From the NCBI RefSeq assembly GCF_900112025.1, contig NZ_FOKL01000004.1, forward strand, positions 321,344 through 385,343: a DNA stretch of 64,000 bases, given 5' to 3'. The notes under the pieces were generated by a model. That model was not told where the DNA came from and ran no database searches. It saw nothing but the letters and a program-made list of their open reading frames with translations. Shown in pieces: positions 1 through 7,856 of this stretch. The number at the start of each line of letters is the position of its first letter. Within the stretch, counting starts at the first letter, position 1. Made by a program: the position numbers and the translations under genes. The stretch is from Janthinobacterium sp. 344 (GTDB taxonomy: Bacteria; Pseudomonadota; Gammaproteobacteria; Burkholderiales; Burkholderiaceae_D).

Positions 1-971
1 CTGGCCACCAGGCCGATGCAGGCCGGGCCGATCATGCACACGGCACCGACGACGACGACCAGCTTGCGCGAGGTGAACAGCGACACCTTCCAGTACTTGT
101 GGAACCACGGGCTCAGGTAGCCGCCCAGCACGCAGCCGATGTCGGCGGCCAGGAAGGGCAGCCAGGCGAACATGGCGATTTCCTTGATGTTCATGTGGCG
201 CTCGGTGGCCATGTACAGGGGGATCCAGGCATTGAAGGTTTGCCAGGCCGGTTCCGACAGGAAGCGCGGGATGGCGATGGCCCAGAAATTGCGGCTGCGG
301 ACGATCTGGTGCCAGCGCGCCTTGGGCGCCTTGTCGCTGTGGTGCGTCGCTTCCTGGCCTTCCAGGATGAAGTCGCGCTCCTGGTCCGACAGCAGTTTCT
401 GGTCGCGCGGATGCTTGTAGAAGGCCAGCCACAGGCCCGTCCAGACGATGCCGATGGCGCCGACGATGACGAAGGACATTTGCCAGCTGCCGTGCAGGAT
501 GGTCCACACCACCAGCGGCGGCGCGCACAGGGCGCCGATCGAGGAGCCGATGTTGAACCAGCCGATGGCGATCGAACGCTCCTTGGCGGGGAACCACTCG
601 GTGGTCGCTTTCACGCCGGCGGGAATGCCGGCCGCCTCGGTCAGGCCCAGCATGCCGCGGAACAGCGCCATGCTTTGCCAGCCCGTCGCCATGGCCGCGC
701 AGGCGCAGGCCACGGACCAGGCCAGCGCAAAGACGGCGAAGCCAAGCTTGGTGCCGATGGCATCGATGACATAGCCGGCGATGGGCTGCATCAGCGCGTA
801 GCACACCTGCCACGCCACCACGATGTACGAGTATTCCTGCGTGGTGATATTGAGCTCGCTCATCATCGTGGGCGCCGCCACCGACAAGGTATTGCGCGCC
901 AGGTAATTGACGATCAGGCCAGCCGTGACCAGACCGACCATCCACCAGCGCATGCCGCGTATTTTAGTCAT
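1..971 (-). CDS. exuT: Hexuronate MFS transporter, C-terminus cut by window edge
   Basis: Inner-membrane major facilitator that probably imports galacturonate or glucuronate. About 323 residues are visible from the ATG at 971, which follows a GGGAG-type ribosome site, and the frame runs off the window start. The visible protein has an MFS-type N-terminus (RGMRWWMVGLVTAGLIVNYL) and a long central loop, as in the ExuT/anion:cation symporter family. It is the last gene of uxaC-uxaA-uxaB-exuT, separated from uxaB by 164 bp holding an octamer repeat. The hexuronate substrate is inferred from the operon; a related sugar acid is possible. Confidence 0.8.
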   Translation of the reverse strand, partial: MTKIRGMRWWMVGLVTAGLIVNYLARNTLSVAAPTMMSELNITTQEYSYIVVAWQVCYALMQPIAGYVIDAIGTKLGFAVFALAWSVACACAAMATGWQSMALFRGMLGLTEAAGIPAGVKATTEWFPAKERSIAIGWFNIGSSIGALCAPPLVVWTILHGSWQMSFVIVGAIGIVWTGLWLAFYKHPRDQKLLSDQERDFILEGQEATHHSDKAPKARWHQIVRSRNFWAIAIPRFLSEPAWQTFNAWIPLYMATERHMNIKEIAMFAWLPFLAADIGCVLGGYLSPWFHKYWKVSLFTSRKLVVVVGAVCMIGPACIGLVA

Positions 972-1071
972 GTTGTCTCCCTCTATCCATCCAAGGCGGC
1001 GCAGCTGCGCCGCCACTTTTTGGACCGTTCAGCCTTCCTGGGGAAGTGCCTTCGGTCTCGGTTCTTATGGG

Positions 1072-1119
1072 TACTGCGGTGCTGCGGTACTGCGGTACTG
1101 CGGTACTGCGGTGTTGCTG
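1072..1119. repeat. Short tandem octamer repeat between uxaB and the transporter gene
   Basis: Four copies of TACTGCGG and one variant TGCTGCGG run head to tail from 1072 to 1111, followed by a decayed sixth unit to 1119. The array sits in the 164-bp gap between uxaB and the transporter gene and is not in a coding frame I would assign. Such arrays change length by slippage; any effect on transporter expression is inference. Confidence 0.8.
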
Positions 1120-1135
1120 TTGCGGTGCGGCCGTC

Positions 1136-2578
1136 CTACACGGCCTGCAGGGCGCCGCGCATGCCCTGTGACGCGATGTCCTGCAAGGCCGCAGCCACGG
1201 CGGGGGCCAGGCCGGGCACCGCGTTCATATCGCGGCCCCACACTCTTTCCTGCGCCAGCCAGCCCTGCGCCAGCTCTGGCAGGGTCAGGCGGCCGGCGTC
1301 GGCATCGGCCCAGCCCTGGCTGAACCACGCCAGGCTGGCCGCGTCGTCGGACAGGGCGATGACGTCGCCGCGGTACAGGCGCATGGTGGCGGCCAGCGCC
1401 AGCACCAGGCGCTGCGGCAGGCGGCCGTGCAGTTCCACGTAGCGCAGCAGCTGCGGCGCGATGCGCGCGGCGAACTTGCTCCAGCTGTTCAGGGCGATGG
1501 ACGCCAGGCGATGCTGGATATACGGATTGCGGAAGCGCAGCAGCACGTCGCGCGCGAACTGCTGCAGTTCGTCCTGCGGCAGGGGCAGCGCGGGGATGAT
1601 TTCCTGCGCCAGGGTGTCGGCCAGCCAGGCGCCCACTTGCGCGTCGTTGACGGCGTCGCCCACGGTTTCCAGGCCGGCCAGCAGGGCCACGGGCACCAGC
1701 GCCGTATGGCCGCCGTTGAGGATGCCCACCTTGCGCTTCTTGTAGGGCGTGATGTCGTCGACCAGCAGGATGTTCAGGTCCGCGCCCGCCAGCTTCAATT
1801 CATCGGCCAGCGATGCGGGGCCTTCGATGACGAACAGGTAGTAGTATTCGGCGGCCACGAGGAACTGGTCTTGATAGCCGAGTTGCGCCTCGATGGCGGC
1901 GGCGTCTTGCGGGTAGCCGGTGACGATGCGGTCGACCAGCGTGGAGCAAAAGACGCAGGCGTTATCGAGCCAGTCGGCAAAGCCCGCATCGAGCTGCCAC
2001 AGGCGGGCGAAGTGCAGCACGGCCGCCTTCAGGGCCGGGCCATTCTGTTCGATCAGTTCGCACGGCAGCAGCACCACGCCTTTTGTACGGTCGCCTTCAA
2101 AATACGCGTAGCGGTCGAACAGCAGGCGCGCCAGCTTGGCGGGAAAGCTCGAAGGCGGCGCGGCGTCGAAGGCATCGCTGTCGTTGGTGGCGATGCCTGC
2201 CTCGGTGGTGTTCGAAACGATGAAGCGCAGCTCCGGCAGGCTGGCCAGCGCCAGGTAGTCGCCGTACATGCTGGCGGGATCGATTTCGCGCTGCACGCAG
2301 GAGATGGTGCGCACAGTGCTGACGGGCTGGCCCGCTTCGTCGAGGCCGCGCACGACCGTGGTAAACAGGCCGTCCTGCACGTCGAGCAGGGGCGAGGCGC
2401 TGCCGCCGCGCGGACGCACCACCACCACGCCCGCGTTCAGGCCGCTGCGTTCGTTGAGCAGGTCGATCTGCCAGTCAAAAAAGCCGCGCATGAAATTGCC
2501 CTGGCCGAATTGCAGGATCTTGACCGGCAGGTCGAACGGTGTACTACGGCGCAATGCTTGCATGGGAATCTCGTTCAC
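1136..2578 (-). CDS. uxaB: Tagaturonate reductase (altronate oxidoreductase)
   Basis: NADH-dependent cytoplasmic enzyme that reduces D-tagaturonate to D-altronate in galacturonate breakdown. The 480-residue length matches the family. The N-terminal dinucleotide-binding region contains FGQGNFMRGFFDWQ (about residues 24-37). The polyol dehydrogenase signature KKRKVGILNGGH lies at about 280-291. The gene overlaps the end of uxaA by 4 nt (ATGA arrangement), indicating translational coupling. Related polyol dehydrogenases such as fructuronate reductase are alternatives, but the adjacent altronate dehydratase favours UxaB. Confidence 0.9.
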   Translation of the reverse strand: MNEIPMQALRRSTPFDLPVKILQFGQGNFMRGFFDWQIDLLNERSGLNAGVVVVRPRGGSASPLLDVQDGLFTTVVRGLDEAGQPVSTVRTISCVQREIDPASMYGDYLALASLPELRFIVSNTTEAGIATNDSDAFDAAPPSSFPAKLARLLFDRYAYFEGDRTKGVVLLPCELIEQNGPALKAAVLHFARLWQLDAGFADWLDNACVFCSTLVDRIVTGYPQDAAAIEAQLGYQDQFLVAAEYYYLFVIEGPASLADELKLAGADLNILLVDDITPYKKRKVGILNGGHTALVPVALLAGLETVGDAVNDAQVGAWLADTLAQEIIPALPLPQDELQQFARDVLLRFRNPYIQHRLASIALNSWSKFAARIAPQLLRYVELHGRLPQRLVLALAATMRLYRGDVIALSDDAASLAWFSQGWADADAGRLTLPELAQGWLAQERVWGRDMNAVPGLAPAVAAALQDIASQGMRGALQAV

Positions 2579-4173
2579 AGTGAAATGTCGCGTTTCCAGA
2601 AGATGAAGTCGTATTGCTGCAGGCGGTCGGCCTTGGCCTGGTACTGGCCGCCGGCGGTGGCCACCACCATGTCGAACAGGCCGTTGGCCACGTCCGGCAA
2701 GGGCGTGCCGTCGATCACGGGCCCGCAGTCATAGTCGATCAGGTCCGACAGTTTTTTCGCCACCCGCGTGTTGCTGGAGATTTTCAGCACCGGCACGATC
2801 GGGTTGCCCGTCGGCGTGCCCAGGCCCGTGGAAAACAGCACCACGTTGGCGCCCGAGGCCACGATGCCCGTCACCGATTCGACGTCGCCGCCCGGCGTGC
2901 ACAGCAGCGACAGGCCCGGCTTCGGACTCTGCTCGCCGTAATCGAGCACGCAGACGATGGGCGAGGTGCCGCCCTTCTTCGCCGCGCCGGCCGATTTCAT
3001 GGCGTCCGTGATCAGGCCGTCGCGGATATTGCCGGGGCTGGGGTTGTCGGCGAAATGCGTTCCGACGGCTTCGGCGCGCGCCTCGAAATCGCGCATCAGG
3101 CCCAGGAAACGGCGCTTGTCGTCGTCGTTCTCGCAGCGCTCGATCAGGTTCGCCTCGACGCCGCACAGTTCCGGGAATTCGGCCAGGATGGACGAGCCGC
3201 CGACGGCCACCACCATGTCCGACACCAGGCCCATGGCCGGGTTGGCGGAGATGCCGGAAAAGCCGTCCGAGCCGCCGCACTTGACGCCAATTTTGAGGTG
3301 CGACAGCGGCACCGGCTGGCGCCGCACCTTGTTCGCTTCCTTCAATTGCGCCAGCGTGTCCGTCAGCACAGCCTTCATCATGGCCTCTTCGCTATCCCAT
3401 TTCTGCTGTTCGTAGATCAGGCAAGGCTTGTCGAAGTGCGGATTCTGTTTCGCCAGCGCGTCCTGGAACATGGCGATCTGCGCGTTCTGGCAACCGAGGC
3501 TGAAGACGGTGATGCCTGCCACGTTCGGATGGTCGGCGTAGGCGGAGAGGATCTTGCACAGCGAGCGCGCATCGGCGCGCGTGCCGCCGCAGCCGCCGTT
3601 GTGCGTGATGATGCGCACGCCGTCGAGGTTCGGGAACGGACGCACGACGGGTTTCGGCGCTTCCATGTCCTCGCCCAGCAGCGACAAAGTGAACGAGGCC
3701 AGGTCGTTGCGCGTGTAGCCGAGCGGCGCTTCGAGCGCATTGCGCAGGTGCTCGACGTTGCGGTTTTCGCAGAAGACGAGCGGGAAGATCAGCCAGTAAT
3801 TGGCCGTGCCCACCCTGCCGTCGGCGCGCACCACGCCGGGGAAGGTGGCGCCGTCCAAGCGCGCCACGTCGGGCGGTGTCCAGCTGTATGGCGCCTGCGG
3901 CGCGAGTTCCACTTCGGCCGCGTAATGCTGCAGGTTTTCCGTGGTGACGGCTTCGCCGCGGCGGATATCCACCGTGGCCTTGCCGACGGGGACGCCGTAC
4001 AGGCGCAGGATGTCGCCGGCCGCGAAGGCGCGGCGGGCCAGCTTGTGCTTGGTCTTCACGGCACTGCTGATCAGGATGGACTCGCCCTCCCAGTTCACCA
4101 CCTCGCCGGCGGCCAGATCGGACAAGGCGACCAGCATGTCGTCGTCTGGGTGGATACACAACACTTTTTGCAT
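2575..4173 (-). CDS. uxaA: Altronate dehydratase
   Basis: Converts D-altronate to 2-keto-3-deoxygluconate using iron or manganese. This is the full 532-residue form, with an N-terminal SAF domain (about 1-95) and the GD-AH catalytic region. Visible motifs include HNGGCGGT (191-198), SLGCQNAQ (225-232) and KCGGSDGFSG (298-307). The gene starts 27 nt after uxaC and overlaps uxaB. Together with UxaC and UxaB it forms the galacturonate branch. No kduD/kdgK-type genes for the next steps are in the window. Confidence 0.93.
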   Translation of the reverse strand: MQKVLCIHPDDDMLVALSDLAAGEVVNWEGESILISSAVKTKHKLARRAFAAGDILRLYGVPVGKATVDIRRGEAVTTENLQHYAAEVELAPQAPYSWTPPDVARLDGATFPGVVRADGRVGTANYWLIFPLVFCENRNVEHLRNALEAPLGYTRNDLASFTLSLLGEDMEAPKPVVRPFPNLDGVRIITHNGGCGGTRADARSLCKILSAYADHPNVAGITVFSLGCQNAQIAMFQDALAKQNPHFDKPCLIYEQQKWDSEEAMMKAVLTDTLAQLKEANKVRRQPVPLSHLKIGVKCGGSDGFSGISANPAMGLVSDMVVAVGGSSILAEFPELCGVEANLIERCENDDDKRRFLGLMRDFEARAEAVGTHFADNPSPGNIRDGLITDAMKSAGAAKKGGTSPIVCVLDYGEQSPKPGLSLLCTPGGDVESVTGIVASGANVVLFSTGLGTPTGNPIVPVLKISSNTRVAKKLSDLIDYDCGPVIDGTPLPDVANGLFDMVVATAGGQYQAKADRLQQYDFIFWKRDISL

Positions 4174-4200
4174 GACTAATTCCTGGCGGCGGCTAAGGGA

Positions 4201-5595
4201 TTACAGCTGAAAATACTTTTGCGCGTTTTCGTAGCAGATGCCGCGCACGATGGTCGACAGCGCCGCGAAATCATTCGGGTATTCGCCGCCGTGCACCCAT
4301 TCGCCGATCTGGCGGCACACCAGGCGGCGGAAATAGTCGTGGCGCGGGTACGAGGCGAAGCTGCGCGAATCGGTCACCATGCCGACGAACACGCCCAGCA
4401 CACTGTGATTGCCGAAGCCGACTAGCTGCTGCAGATTGCCTTCCTTGTGGTCGTTGAACCACCAGGCCGGACCGAATTGCAGCTTGCCCGCCACCGTGCC
4501 GTCCTGGAAATTGCCCACCATGGTCGACAGCACTTCGTTCATGTTCGGGTTCAGGCAGAACAGCATCGTCTTGGGCAGGCGGTCGTCCAGGTCCAGCGCG
4601 TTGAGCAGGGACGCCAGGCCGGCGCTGCAACGCATGTCCGAGATCGAGTCGTAGCCCGTGTCCGGCCCCAGCAAGCCGCGCATGCGGTCATTGTTGTTGC
4701 GCTGCGCGCCGATGTGCAGGCACATGGTCCAGCCGTAGTTCGCATACACGCGGCCGATCGCTTCGAGCAGGCCGCGCAGGTACAAGCCGTTTTCCACGTC
4801 GTTGAGCAAGGTGCCTTGCAGGCGCTTGGCGAACAGCGCTTCGAGTTCCTCGGCGCTGGCCGCCTGCACGGGCAGGGTCACGTCGACGGCGTGGTCGGAG
4901 ATGCGCGCACCGCGCGAGTGGAAAAATTCCACGCGCACGGCCAGCGCGGCGATCAGCGAGGCAAACGAGGTGACGGGCACGGACGAGACGTCGCCCAGGC
5001 GCTGCAGGTACTCGGGGAAGCGCGGCTGGTTGATGCGCATGGCCTTGTCCGGACGGTAGGCGGGCAGCACGCGCGTCTTCAGGCCGGAGGCGGCGATTTG
5101 CGCATGCTGCAGCAGGTCGTCGGCCGGATCATCGGTGGTGCAGGCGATTTCCACGCCCGCCTGTTCCAGCAGCGACCAGGTGTCCATGGTGGCCAGCATG
5201 GCGTTGGCCTGCTCCCAGATGGCGTCCGCATTCGCTTCGTTGATCAGCAGGTCGATATTGAAGATGCGGCGCAGCTCCAGGTGGCTCCAGTGGTGGATCG
5301 GATTGCCGATGGCCAGTGGCAGCACCTTGCAAAAGGCGCGGAATTTTTCCTGGTCCGAGCGCTCGCCCGTGATGAATTCCTCGGCCACGCCGGCCGTGCG
5401 CATCAAGCGCCATTTGTAGTGGTCGCCGGCCAGCCACAGCTCGGCAATGTTGCGGAAAGTCTTGCGGCTGGCGATCTCGCCCTGCTGCAAATGCGAGTGG
5501 TAATCGATGATCGGCAGGTCGGCCGCCACTTCGTGGTACAGCTTGCGGGCCGTCTCGGTGGTGAGAAGAAAATCCTGATTCATGAACTCGGTCAT
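4201..5595 (-). CDS. uxaC: Glucuronate/galacturonate isomerase
   Basis: Cytoplasmic amidohydrolase-fold isomerase that interconverts D-galacturonate and D-tagaturonate (or glucuronate and fructuronate), the first step of the pathway. The metal-binding motif DYHSHL is at about 31-36. The frame is open 69 nt further upstream, but the ATG at 5595 is preferred because AAGGAG lies 9 nt before it. That start gives 464 residues, close to the roughly 470 usual for the family. It is the first gene of the operon and lies just downstream of a tandem palindromic site at 5666-5699. Confidence 0.92.
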   Translation of the reverse strand: MTEFMNQDFLLTTETARKLYHEVAADLPIIDYHSHLQQGEIASRKTFRNIAELWLAGDHYKWRLMRTAGVAEEFITGERSDQEKFRAFCKVLPLAIGNPIHHWSHLELRRIFNIDLLINEANADAIWEQANAMLATMDTWSLLEQAGVEIACTTDDPADDLLQHAQIAASGLKTRVLPAYRPDKAMRINQPRFPEYLQRLGDVSSVPVTSFASLIAALAVRVEFFHSRGARISDHAVDVTLPVQAASAEELEALFAKRLQGTLLNDVENGLYLRGLLEAIGRVYANYGWTMCLHIGAQRNNNDRMRGLLGPDTGYDSISDMRCSAGLASLLNALDLDDRLPKTMLFCLNPNMNEVLSTMVGNFQDGTVAGKLQFGPAWWFNDHKEGNLQQLVGFGNHSVLGVFVGMVTDSRSFASYPRHDYFRRLVCRQIGEWVHGGEYPNDFAALSTIVRGICYENAQKYFQL

Positions 5596-5665
5596 CGTAG
5601 CCATCTCCTTGCTGCGCGCGACGGGCATCGCGCTATGTTTTGTCGTGGCACCAAATTGGCGCACT

Positions 5666-5699
5666 CTGATATATCAGGATATTAAATGTAATATATCAG
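5666..5699 (-). promoter_or_regulatory. Tandem palindromic operator upstream of uxaC
   Basis: A perfect 12-bp palindrome CTGATATATCAG at 5666-5677 is followed 22 bp later (about two helical turns) by GTAATATATCAG at 5688-5699, which matches it at 10 of 12 bases. On the uxaC strand a weak TTTACT/TATCCT promoter could overlap both copies. The site lies 71 nt above the chosen uxaC start, so repression by a sugar-acid regulator is likely. No such regulator gene is nearby and its family is unknown. Confidence 0.6.
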
Positions 5700-5863
5700 T
5701 AAAGGCAAGCGCAAAAATCAAGTGAGGGCGTCGGATGGGCGTGGAAACAACAGGCGGCGGGCGGATGGTACGCGCGTCAGCGGGCGGCCGCCGGCAGAAT
5801 GCGCGCTGGGCTCAGCGCGCGGTGGGCTGGCGCCAGGCAGCGCAATGCGGGCGATGGCGAGCG

Positions 5864-6424
5864 CTATCGGGCAAGCGCCTGGCGCAGGACGCCCCACTGC
5901 GCGAGCTTGTCGACATACGGCCGGGTATAGGCTGGGCTGCTCGATGGCAGGTTAATGATCTGGTAGCGCGACACCTGCTCGCCCAGCACCTTGATGCCCA
6001 CCTTGGCGGCCGTGCCGCCATTGAAGGCGATGGCGCGGATGGCGGGAAAACGTGCCAGCAAGCCGGGCAGGTCGTTGTCGTCGCGGTTGCGGATATTGCT
6101 GTCGAGACTGCCTGCGCGGTGCGCCTGCGCCACCACGTCCCACAGGCCCACGCCATGCGCCAGCACGCTGGCCAGGCGCGCGTCGTACGGCAGGCCCGTC
6201 AATTCCACGCCCAGGATTTCGCCCAGCAGCCGCCAGAACTTGTTTTGCGGATGCGCATAGTACTGGCTGTGCGCCAGCGACTTTTCGCCGGGCAGGCTGC
6301 CCAGTATCAGCAGGCGCGTCTGCGCATCGACGACGGGATCGAAGCAGCGCTTGCGCGTGTCAGCCAGCGGCGCTGGCGTAGAAAGGGAAGAGCTCAAGGC
6401 GGATGTCCTGCGGTGTCTAAACAA
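5864..6424 (-). CDS. DNA-deoxyinosine (hypoxanthine) glycosylase
   Basis: Base-excision repair enzyme of the uracil-DNA glycosylase superfamily (hypoxanthine-DNA glycosylase branch) that removes deaminated adenine. Motif 1 is GSLPGEKSL with QYYAHPQNKFW (about 42-64). The C-terminal DNA-intercalation motif is LPSSSPAY (about 159-166). Both fit this branch better than classical Ung. No ATG is available near the start. The frame can begin at TTG 6424, but TTG 6397 is better supported because AGGA lies about 9 nt upstream; it would give 177 residues. The gene stands alone. Confidence 0.85.
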   Translation of the reverse strand: MFRHRRTSALSSSLSTPAPLADTRKRCFDPVVDAQTRLLILGSLPGEKSLAHSQYYAHPQNKFWRLLGEILGVELTGLPYDARLASVLAHGVGLWDVVAQAHRAGSLDSNIRNRDDNDLPGLLARFPAIRAIAFNGGTAAKVGIKVLGEQVSRYQIINLPSSSPAYTRPYVDKLAQWGVLRQALAR

Positions 6425-6511
6425 GCCATTTTACCCGTGCCACGGCGGCAAACTGGCGACAGGCCGCCGGTGTAGAATTGCCGGATAACCATTCCGACAA
6501 GAGACGGCCCC

Positions 6512-6940
6512 ATGCGCACCATCGATACCCTGCTGGCCCAGTATGGCGAAAGCCACCGCAACCACGTCAATGAATGGGTGCACATCGTCTGTGTGCCGCT
6601 GATCGTTTTCAGCCTGCTGGGGCTGCTGTGGAGCCTGCACGCCAGCGTGGCGCTGCTCGGCAGTATTGTTGCCCTATACTACTATTACAGGCTGTCGCGT
6701 CCGTTTGCCATGGGCATGCTGGTGATGTTGGCCGTCATGCTTGGCCTGCTGCAGGCCATGCCGGCGCTGACCATCTTGCCCGTGTCGCTGGCCGTCTTCG
6801 TGCTGGCATGGATAGGCCAGTTCATCGGCCACCAGATCGAAGGCAGGAAACCATCGTTCCTCGATGACCTGCGCTTTCTGCTGGTGGGGCCGTTATTCGT
6901 GCTGGGTTTCCTGTACCGCCGGCTGCGGCTGGCGTATTGA
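6512..6940 (+). CDS. DUF962/Mpo1-family membrane protein
   Basis: A 142-residue inner-membrane protein with about four hydrophobic segments. The N-terminal motif HRNHVNEWVHIVCVP and the C-terminal WIGQFIGHQIEGRKPSF carry the conserved histidines of DUF962. The yeast member of that family, Mpo1, is an iron-dependent dioxygenase acting on 2-hydroxy fatty acids. Bacterial members are largely uncharacterised, so the reaction is inferred from the family only. A weak AAGAGA ribosome site precedes the ATG. Confidence 0.85.
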   Translation: MRTIDTLLAQYGESHRNHVNEWVHIVCVPLIVFSLLGLLWSLHASVALLGSIVALYYYYRLSRPFAMGMLVMLAVMLGLLQAMPALTILPVSLAVFVLAWIGQFIGHQIEGRKPSFLDDLRFLLVGPLFVLGFLYRRLRLAY

Positions 6941-7085
6941 AATACTGGCGGTCACGAGCACCCGTAACAGATTTTTACTATTCGCAACTAGGTATCTCAA
7001 GCAAGTGTCCTTATGATAAGTAATAACTTTTTTTATGGCCGGTCGACGTAACCGGTACACCAATTTTTGTCCAAGGGAGTTCCAC

Positions 7086-7535
7086 ATGAAAGCACCAATA
7101 ATTGCAGTGGCATTGCTGGCCACCTTGGCCGGCTGCGCCGTACAACCGAACTCGGCGAATGTCTACAATGCGCGCCAGGCGCAAAATGAACAATCGGTAC
7201 GCATGGGTACCGTTGAATCCGTGCGCGAAGTGACCATCGACAAGGGCGAGACGGGCACGGGCGTACTGGCGGGCGCCGCCTTGGGCGGCGTGGCCGGTTC
7301 GGCCGTCGGCGGCGGCAAGGGCGCCATCGCGGCCAGCATCCTCGGCGCGGTCGCCGGCGGCATGGCCGGCCAGAGCATCGAAGCGAATGCCGCCAACAAG
7401 CGCGGCCTGGAAATCACCGTGCGCCTGGACAATGGCGACATGCGCGCCATCGTGCAAGATGCCGATGAACTGTTCCGTCCGGGCGAGCGCGTGCGCCTGC
7501 TGTCGGATGGCCGCAAGACCCGCGTCACACACTGA
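7086..7535 (+). CDS. Glycine-zipper 2TM-domain outer-membrane lipoprotein
   Basis: A 149-residue lipoprotein resembling the SlyB/Pcp family. The start at 7086 follows a GGGAG site; an in-frame extension to 7035 is rejected. Residues 1-17 form a lipoprotein signal ending in LATLAGC, with the modified cysteine at about 17. A glycine zipper (alternating G and A) spans about 55-97 and is followed by a C-terminal region with RLDNGDMRAIVQ, as in related cell-envelope proteins. A role in envelope integrity is family knowledge. Confidence 0.88.
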   Translation: MKAPIIAVALLATLAGCAVQPNSANVYNARQAQNEQSVRMGTVESVREVTIDKGETGTGVLAGAALGGVAGSAVGGGKGAIAASILGAVAGGMAGQSIEANAANKRGLEITVRLDNGDMRAIVQDADELFRPGERVRLLSDGRKTRVTH

Positions 7536-7541
7536 TCGCCT

Positions 7542-7575
7542 TGCCGGCGCATGCGCTCAGCCGAATGCGCCGGCA
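7542..7575. terminator. Strong hairpin between convergent genes
   Basis: Perfect 11-bp inverted repeat: TGCCGGCGCAT at 7542-7552 and ATGCGCCGGCA at 7565-7575, with a 12-nt loop. It lies just after the lipoprotein gene and overlaps the last codons of the small convergent gene at 7557-7673. There is no T-tract on either side, so it may block transcription imperfectly or stabilise 3' ends. Confidence 0.5.
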
Positions 7576-7673
7576 GCGAGCCAGGCGGGAGGGTGCAGCC
7601 AGATGGCAATCACGGCGGTGACGATGACATACGCAATCACGCTGCATACTTTGAGCTGCAGTGAGGCGGACAT
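7557..7673 (-). CDS. Small single-span membrane protein, 38 residues
   Basis: An unannotated-size gene encoding MSASLQLKVC then a hydrophobic helix (about 9-26) and a short Pro/Trp/Ala tail ending FG. Support comes from a textbook AAGGAG six nt before the ATG and a plausible promoter (TTGAAT, 18 bp, TATGAT) at 7728-7757, giving a leader of about 47 nt. The stop lies inside a strong hairpin. I do not recognise a family. It may be a regulatory micro-membrane protein, but no target is suggested by its neighbours. Confidence 0.65.
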   Translation of the reverse strand: MSASLQLKVCSVIAYVIVTAVIAIWLHPPAWLAAGAFG

Positions 7674-7727
7674 GGCACGCTCCTTTGACGGTGCAATTCG
7701 ACATGCATTTCGGAAAACAGTTACTTG

Positions 7728-7757
7728 ATCATAAAGTAAATATTTTCATAAATTCAA
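7728..7757 (-). promoter_or_regulatory. Sigma-70-like promoter for the 38-residue gene
   Basis: Reading the minus strand, TTGAAT (7757-7752) is separated by 18 bp from TATGAT (7733-7728). The surrounding DNA is markedly AT-rich against a GC-rich background. Predicted transcripts would begin near 7721, about 47 nt before the ATG at 7673. Confidence 0.5.
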
Positions 7758-7812
7758 CATTCTCCAGAAGCACTGCGTTGGCTCAATGCCTGTGTGCATC
7801 TTCCGGCCCTCG

Positions 7813-7842
7813 TTGACAAGCTCGACCGGGACGCGCTATGCC
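7813..7842 (+). promoter_or_regulatory. Promoter very close to the EamA transporter start
   Basis: TTGACA at 7813-7818, 18-bp spacer, TATGCC at 7837-7842. A transcript from it would begin near 7849, leaving only about 8 nt before the ATG at 7857. No ribosome site is visible there. Translation from a near-leaderless message, or another start codon, should be considered. Confidence 0.4.
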
Positions 7843-7856
7843 CGTATACTTGCGCG

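Noticed and set aside
7011..7532. 173-codon minus-strand frame
   Set aside because: Antisense to the lipoprotein gene, which has a lipobox and a good ribosome site.
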